A stretch of DNA of 38,969 nt from Rheinheimera pacifica. Its GTDB lineage: Bacteria > Pseudomonadota > Gammaproteobacteria > Enterobacterales > Alteromonadaceae. Both the position numbers and the translations under genes were made by a program. Shown here one piece after another: positions 34,689-38,969 of this stretch. The notes below the pieces were generated by a model. The model ran no database searches, was not told the origin of the DNA, and saw only the letters and a program-made list of their open reading frames with translations. Position 1 is the first letter of the stretch; each line of letters begins with the position of its first letter. The stretch spans positions 1 to 38,969 of the forward strand of contig NZ_FNXF01000024.1 in the NCBI RefSeq assembly GCF_900108485.1. Reading direction: 5' to 3'.

Positions 34689-35432
34689 TCAGGCTATCTG
34701 GCCGAACAGTTCTGCCAGTGCTGCCCGGTGGCGGCGTGACATGGTAAGCAAAGTACCACACTTTAGCACGACTTCGGCATCGCCCTTATCGCCGGGGCGT
34801 AATTCAATGATGTCGCTTTTGCGTACTATAGATGAGCGGTGAATACGGGCGAAGATGGCCGGGTCCAGTTTGCTTTCTATCGCGGCCATGGTATCGCGCA
34901 GCAGGTAACTTTTTTGCTGGGAATACACATGGATGTCGACATAGTTACCGGCACTTTCAATCCAGCTGATATCATTAACCTCAACAATACGCAACCGGCC
35001 CGGATCGCGAATAGTGATACGTTCTATATAGCCGCTGTCTTGTCCGGCCTGTTCATTACTGCGGCTTAGCTTATCAATAATTTTGCCACAGGCTTTAAAC
35101 AACGCCTGCTGAAACCGCTCTGCACTAAAGGGTTTAAGCAGGTAATCCACGGCGCTTAAATCAAAGGCAGTAACGGCGTGCTCGGCATAGGCGCTGCAAA
35201 AAATAACGGCTGGCTTATTCGCCAGCTGTTTAAAGACATTAAGGCCATCGAGCCCCGGCATTTGTATATCCAGAAAAATAATATCCGGCTGATGCAATTC
35301 AGCCAGGCGCAGTGCGTCGGTGCCGTTGTCTGCTTCAGCAGCTATTTCAAATTGCTGCTGCTGACTTAAAAGGTGTCTTATGCCAGCCCTGGCTAAAGGT
35401 TCGTCGTCCACTATTAAACAGCTTAATTTCAT
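34689..35432 (-). CDS. LytTR-family response regulator
   Basis: A 247-residue two-domain regulator. The receiver domain (1-120) has the acidic pocket DDE (9-11), phosphoacceptor D55 (IIFLDIQMPG), the Ser/Thr switch (IFCSAYAEH) and K in YLLKPFSAERF. The LytTR DNA-binding domain (about 140-247) shows IERITIRDPGRLRIVEVNDI, WIESAGNYVDIHV and FARIHRSSIVRKSDI. It belongs to the LytR/AlgR/YehT class, which acts on paired imperfect repeats. No histidine kinase lies beside it in this window, so its partner is elsewhere or missing. It is divergent from the truncated TonB receptor gene across about 333 bases. Confidence 0.93.
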   Translation of the reverse strand: MKLSCLIVDDEPLARAGIRHLLSQQQQFEIAAEADNGTDALRLAELHQPDIIFLDIQMPGLDGLNVFKQLANKPAVIFCSAYAEHAVTAFDLSAVDYLLKPFSAERFQQALFKACGKIIDKLSRSNEQAGQDSGYIERITIRDPGRLRIVEVNDISWIESAGNYVDIHVYSQQKSYLLRDTMAAIESKLDPAIFARIHRSSIVRKSDIIELRPGDKGDAEVVLKCGTLLTMSRRHRAALAELFGQIA

Positions 35433-35765
35433 ATTCGACTCGGGAAAATTAACGGCGTGGAACAGTTCTGACCAGGTTAATGAGCGTCAGTTCCCTGTCC
35501 CATGGGGCTTAAAGGGCGCGCAGTGTAGCAGAGGCCGTTAAGTTACCAAATAGCGTTGGCCTTAATTTATGTAGCTTTGGCGGCAATTTTTACAAGTTTA
35601 TACAGCATAGCGTGCCGGCACTGCATTTCCCTCTGTTTGTCACGGCAAACCCCGTATTGACGTATTTGTTCTGGTATTTGCAACAGAATATCAGTAGCGT
35701 CAGCGCCGGAAAAACCACCACTTATAACAACGGCAGTCTCATTGAAGGCTTCCAGGGGGAATAAC
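35433..35765. promoter_or_regulatory. Intergenic region between the LytTR gene and TonB receptor gene
   Basis: These 333 bases hold no convincing gene; an antisense frame through it runs into the receptor gene and looks spurious. A plausible plus-strand promoter is TTGGCG (35577-35582), a 16-base spacer and TATACA (35599-35604). The strong ribosome site GGGGGA lies five bases before the receptor ATG at 35766. A long leader of about 155 bases would result. Confidence 0.4.
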
Positions 35766-38150
35766 ATGCAAAAATCTATTATCGGCAAAGCAGTGCGCTT
35801 TGCTTTGCTGGCTGCGCCAGTATCTGCAGTAGGTTTCAGTTCTGTTGCAGTAGCGCAGGAAGAAACTGCCAAGGTTGAACGTATTGAAGTAACCGGTTCG
35901 CGCATTCAGCGTCAGGACATGGAAACTGCATCACCTATTACAGTAATTGACGCTGCCGCTATTCGCATGGAAGGTTTTACATCAGTGGATCAGTTGTTAC
36001 AGGCGCAAACCTCTATGGCTGGCGCTGCAGTAGGTTCAACTACGAACAACGGTGCTGACGGTGTTGCTCAGGTTGACTTACGCGGTATGGGTTCGCAGCG
36101 TACGCTGGTATTGTTGAACGGCCGCCGTATGGTTAACTCAGGCTCAGGTGCTGACAGCGCAGTAGACTTAAACTCCATTCCTGTAGCGATGATCGCCCGC
36201 GTTGAAATTTTAAAAGATGGCGCTTCTGCAGTATATGGCTCTGACGCCATTGCCGGTGTAGTAAACATTATTACCAAAAAAGATTTTGAAGGCTTTCAGG
36301 TTGACTTAAACGGTAGCAGCACAGACAAAGGCGACGGTGAAACCGGTGAGCTAAGTGCATTATATGGTTTTAGCACCGACCGCGGTAACTATACCTTTGG
36401 TGCTGCTTACTCAGACCGTAAAGGCGTTATTCAGGCAGATCGAGACTGGACAGAGCCGGGTAACAGCTCGTTTATTCCAACCGGTACTCTGGGTGGCAAG
36501 GTGCAGAACGCACAAGGGGAGTGGGTAGCCCGCGGCGCCGGTTACGATTTCACTAAAGACAGCTGGTACCAAACACCAAGCAAACGTTACAGCTTGTTTG
36601 CTAATGCGACACAAGAGCTGGGTAATGACCTGGTATTTACTGCCGATGCGCTTTACACCAAACGTAAATCTGATCAGCAACTGGCTCCTCAGCCAGGCGA
36701 TATTATGTTGGATGTCTGCGGTGCGCCGGGTGCTGATCTGGTTAACTGTATTACGCTGACACCTGCGATGATTGCCGGTGGTCTGGCAGCAGATGATACC
36801 GGCCGTATTAATTACCGCCGCCGTACTAACGACGTTGGCCCACGCGTATATGAGCAAGACACTGACACGCTGCGTTTATCTACCGGTTTAGCCGGTACAT
36901 TGGATGTACATACCGGTATGAACTGGGATGTATCTTATACCTTTGGTAAAAACAAAGCTGATACTTCTGTCGCCAATTCAATTAACGCCGTAAATATGGC
37001 TGATTCTGTGTATGCGAATCAGGCTGCCTGGTTTAGCGGTGCGCCATTAACACCAGCGATTGTTGATGAAATCGGTTACCTGGAGCAAGCCAACGGTGGC
37101 AATAAACAACATATCGTTGCCGGTGTGTTAAGTGGCGACCTGTTTGATTTAAGTGCTGGTGCTGTAGGTTTTGCTATCGGTGCTGAGTACCGTCGTGACA
37201 GCGGCTATTACAACCCGGATCCGGTAATTGTTGCTGGTGAAGGTACTGCAGCGCAACAAGATCCTACCAATGGCAGCTACGATGTAGTGTCGTTCTATCA
37301 GGAAGTTAGCGTGCCATTCAGTGAAAAACTGACCGGTGAATTTGCGCTGCGTTTTGATGATTACTCTACTTTTGGTAAAGCCAGCACCTGGAAAGTGGGT
37401 TTAACTTATGAGTTGTCTGACGAGGTTATGTTCCGAGGTGTGGCCGCTACCGGTTTCCGTGCACCTAACGTAAGTGAGCTTTTTGGTGGTAACACAGGTT
37501 CTTATGATTACCTGGACGACCCATGGGGCAACGAGCAAGACCCGCAAATTCTGGTGAACTACACCTCAGATGCCAATCTTCAGCCGGAAGAGTCAGAGTC
37601 TTTCACTGCCGGTGTGGTGTTATCACCTGCACAAATTGAAGGTCTGTCAATGACAGTAGATTACTGGCGCTTTAAAGTATCAAACGCTATTACGCGTTTA
37701 GATGCACAAGCCGGTTTAAATAACTGTTTTGCCGGTGATATTACTGCCTGTGAAACATTCAAGATTACGCCTGAGGGCGATTTATCTAACTTTACCAACC
37801 CATTAACTAACGTCGGTAATCAGGATACCAGCGGTATTGACTTAAATATTGCCTATCGCTTTGAAGGCTTAGGTTTAACCTGGAATATCAATAACGACAC
37901 CACCTGGCTACTGAAGTTTAAACAAGATGGCCTGGATTACACCAACACTATCGATGGTAACTTCGGTGGCTATGCTGAATTGCGTAACAACTTCAGCATT
38001 CAGGCAGGTCAGGGTGACTGGAGCGTAACGTACTTTAACCGTTATATCGGTAAAACAGAGTACTTAGCTGACGGTTCACGTATTGACGCCGTGCTGTACC
38101 ACAATATTGCTGCCAGTTACTTTATTAGGGTATCCGGAATTTCTGGTTGA
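35766..38150 (+). pseudogene. TonB-dependent receptor gene truncated by a mobile element
   Basis: The ATG at 35766 (GGGGGA five bases ahead) opens a TonB-dependent receptor. The signal peptide is 1-31 (ending VAVAQ), TonB box ERIEVTGSRIQR, plug with DLRGMGSQRTLVLLNGRRM and VEILKDGASAVYGSDAIAGVVNI, then a long barrel. It resembles the oligosaccharide or peptide-type receptors of this group. The native sequence stops after NIAASYF. The last residues IRVSGISG are read from the mobile element that begins at about 38128. The other receptor in this window continues about 50-60 residues past the same point (to its terminal aromatic strand). The final barrel strands and the BAM recognition signal are thus lost, so the product is very probably not assembled. 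Confidence 0.85.
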
Positions 38151-38303
38151 TAAAATGCCAAAGATGTAAAGAAGAAAATCTTTCTCAGCGGATTATCTGA
38201 TTGATCCTCTTCAGCCTACTCTACTGCCAATTTTCTGTTTCCACCTTCGCCTGAGTCTTCATAGCGATGCTGACTAGGGAGGACAGCGAGAGCTGGGCAA
38301 GCG

Positions 38304-38618
38304 TCAAAGCGGTTCTGGTTCATGCGCAATCCGGACACCTGCACAACATTCCTCTTGTAAGAAACCGATCAAATTCTCTAGGTGCCCATACTCGGGTATA
38401 CAGACAATCGTGCGGCTATGTTTCTCCTGCCGGATCAGCCCTACCTTGGCCATGCGCGCAAGGTGATGTGATAGCGTCGAAGCAGGAATACCCAGCCCCT
38501 TCTGGATATCTCCGGCCGAAGCCCCATCATGGCCAGCTTTGACCAGAAAGCGGAACACGGACAGTCGGTGACTATTCCCTAGCTCAGCTAAGCTGGCTGC
38601 AACCTTTTCGTGATCCAT
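38304..38618 (-). CDS. ArsR-family metalloregulator-type repressor
   Basis: A 104-residue winged-helix repressor. The ATG at 38618 has GGGGCG seven bases ahead; a TTG four codons earlier is less likely. The helix-turn-helix is complete: LAELGNSHRLSVFRFL, then SAGDIQKGLGIPASTLSHHLARMAKVGLI, and the wing RQEKHSRTIVCIP. The classical ELCVCDL metal site in the recognition region is absent. Cysteines lie instead in TIVCIP and in a C-terminal ECC pair, a layout seen in ArsR proteins that bind arsenite through C-terminal thiols. It is divergent from the permease gene and probably represses it and itself. The effector is not proven. Confidence 0.9.
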   Translation of the reverse strand: MDHEKVAASLAELGNSHRLSVFRFLVKAGHDGASAGDIQKGLGIPASTLSHHLARMAKVGLIRQEKHSRTIVCIPEYGHLENLIGFLQEECCAGVRIAHEPEPL

Positions 38619-38643
38619 AGCACGCCCCAATAATTCGATGTTT

Positions 38644-38717
38644 CTAGAATTATAGTTGACAGGTCGGATAAACGCAAGTAGGCTGCGTACATCATTTCGA
38701 CAATACTAGAAATATAG
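38644..38717. promoter_or_regulatory. arsR-permease promoter with paired operator repeats
   Basis: CTAGAATTATAG (38644-38655) and CTAGAAATATAG (38706-38717) are direct repeats identical at 11 of 12 bases. A plus-strand promoter lies between them: TTGACA (38656-38661), a 17-base spacer and TAGGCT (38679-38684). One repeat abuts the -35 and the other ends 12 bases before the permease ATG, over the ribosome site region. Each repeat has internal dyad character, as ArsR sites do. This is the likely operator. Confidence 0.6.
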
Positions 38718-38729
38718 GAGTAATATTGA

Positions 38730-38969
38730 ATGTCATCTCAACTCCAAGACGCTCTAGGCATGTTCGCCTTTCTCGCTATCGAGCTATCGGTTTTATTCAT
38801 TGGCATTAGCTTGCTGGTCGGAGTTCTTCAACGTCACATCCCACCATCCAAGGTGGAAGCGTTACTGACTTCCAGTGGGAAGCGAGGCTATTTTCTTGCT
38901 GCTGGTTTAGGAGCTATAACGCCCTTCTGTAGTTGCTCGACTATCCCCATGTTGAAAGGGTTGATTCGG
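38730..38969 (+). CDS. UPF0718/DUF318-type permease, N-terminal part (partial)
   Basis: The open frame from the ATG at 38730 (AGGAG nine bases ahead) runs off the window, giving 80 residues. One strong hydrophobic segment (about 12-33, FAFLAIELSVLFIGISLLVGVL) is followed by a short basic loop and AAGLGAITPFCSCSTIPMLKG. The TPFCSCST block is the signature of the UPF0718 (DUF318) permeases, whose cysteine pair may take part in metal or thiol transport. Such permeases are often paired with ArsR regulators. The gene is divergent from arsR and under the shared operator. Substrate is not known from the sequence. Confidence 0.85.
   Translation, partial: MSSQLQDALGMFAFLAIELSVLFIGISLLVGVLQRHIPPSKVEALLTSSGKRGYFLAAGLGAITPFCSCSTIPMLKGLIR

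Larger units (their letters stand above)
38128..38969 (+). mobile_element. Left part of a mobile element carrying arsR and a permease gene
   Basis: A foreign segment starts inside the receptor gene at GGGTATCCGGAATTTCTGGTTGATAA after an AT-rich target (CTTTATTA). The GGGTATnCGGA start is what I remember of ISL3-family ends (ISPpu12-like elements, which carry passenger genes including regulators and permeases). This family name is a recollection, not a verified match. Inside are an ArsR-type gene on the minus strand and a permease gene on the plus strand that runs off the window. The transposase and the other end are outside. Base use differs from the receptor gene. The 153 bases from 38151 to 38303 hold no gene that I can see. 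Confidence 0.65.

Noticed and set aside
35567..35905. 112-codon minus-strand frame in the LytTR-receptor gap.
   Set aside because: Most of it overlaps the receptor start antisense, and no ribosome site or family match is seen.
1..38969. CRISPR arrays or tRNA genes.
   Set aside because: No regularly spaced repeats and no cloverleaf-like sequence were found on reading the window.

Overview
The window is a chromosomal segment of a free-living gammaproteobacterium. Gene content and order point to the Alteromonadales/Chromatiaceae group (Rheinheimera, Arsukibacterium or Alishewanella type). That placement is an inference from the TonB-dependent receptors, the cyaY-lptM-lysA-dapF-DUF484-xerC-HAD-uvrD and hemCDXY blocks, and general codon and base style; no species is claimed. 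The window opens with the end of an rRNA operon (23S 3' end, spacer, 5S, terminator).

Region 1 (0.4-13.5 kb) is mostly minus strand: an unrecognised exported protein, tmcA (tRNA-Met wobble acetylation), uvrD, a Bcr/CflA-type MFS exporter, a YigB-like HAD phosphatase coupled to a YhaJ-like LysR gene, then xerC, a DUF484 gene, dapF, lysA and lptM. A divergent doxX gene faces the LysR gene. Between doxX and xerC lies a two-hairpin extragenic element.

Region 2 (13.5-19.8 kb) is plus strand: cyaY, a serine carboxylesterase, the tightly overlapping hemC-hemD-hemX-hemY operon, a family-6-type DNA glycosylase and a proline/alanine-rich membrane-anchored protein. Region 3 (19.8-27.8 kb) holds fadM, a ubiD-ferredoxin-fre operon, an EAL phosphodiesterase, a complete TonB-dependent receptor, and a metC-like gene with a tandem met-box candidate in front of it.

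Region 4 (27.8-31.3 kb) is the accessory part. Three minus-strand genes of unlike base composition lie between ordinary chromosomal genes: a protein with the signature blocks of ADP-ribosyltransferase-like phage/polyvalent proteins, a small multi-pass membrane protein, and a 549-residue protein with a large soluble part ending in two membrane helices, CorA-like in layout but without a CorA signature. This is the best candidate in the window for an undescribed system, although co-function is only inferred from position and orientation.

Region 5 (31.3-39 kb) holds a secreted PL1 pectate lyase with an N-terminal discoidin-like domain, a bacterial voltage-gated sodium channel (NaChBac/NavAb type, filter TLESWSM), a VC0807-like membrane protein, an orphan LytTR response regulator, and a second TonB-dependent receptor. 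That receptor gene is cut off near its 3' end by the left end of a mobile element. The element carries an ArsR-type regulator and a UPF0718-type permease that runs off the window. Two near-identical 12-bp repeats flank the arsR/permease promoter region and look like the ArsR operator.
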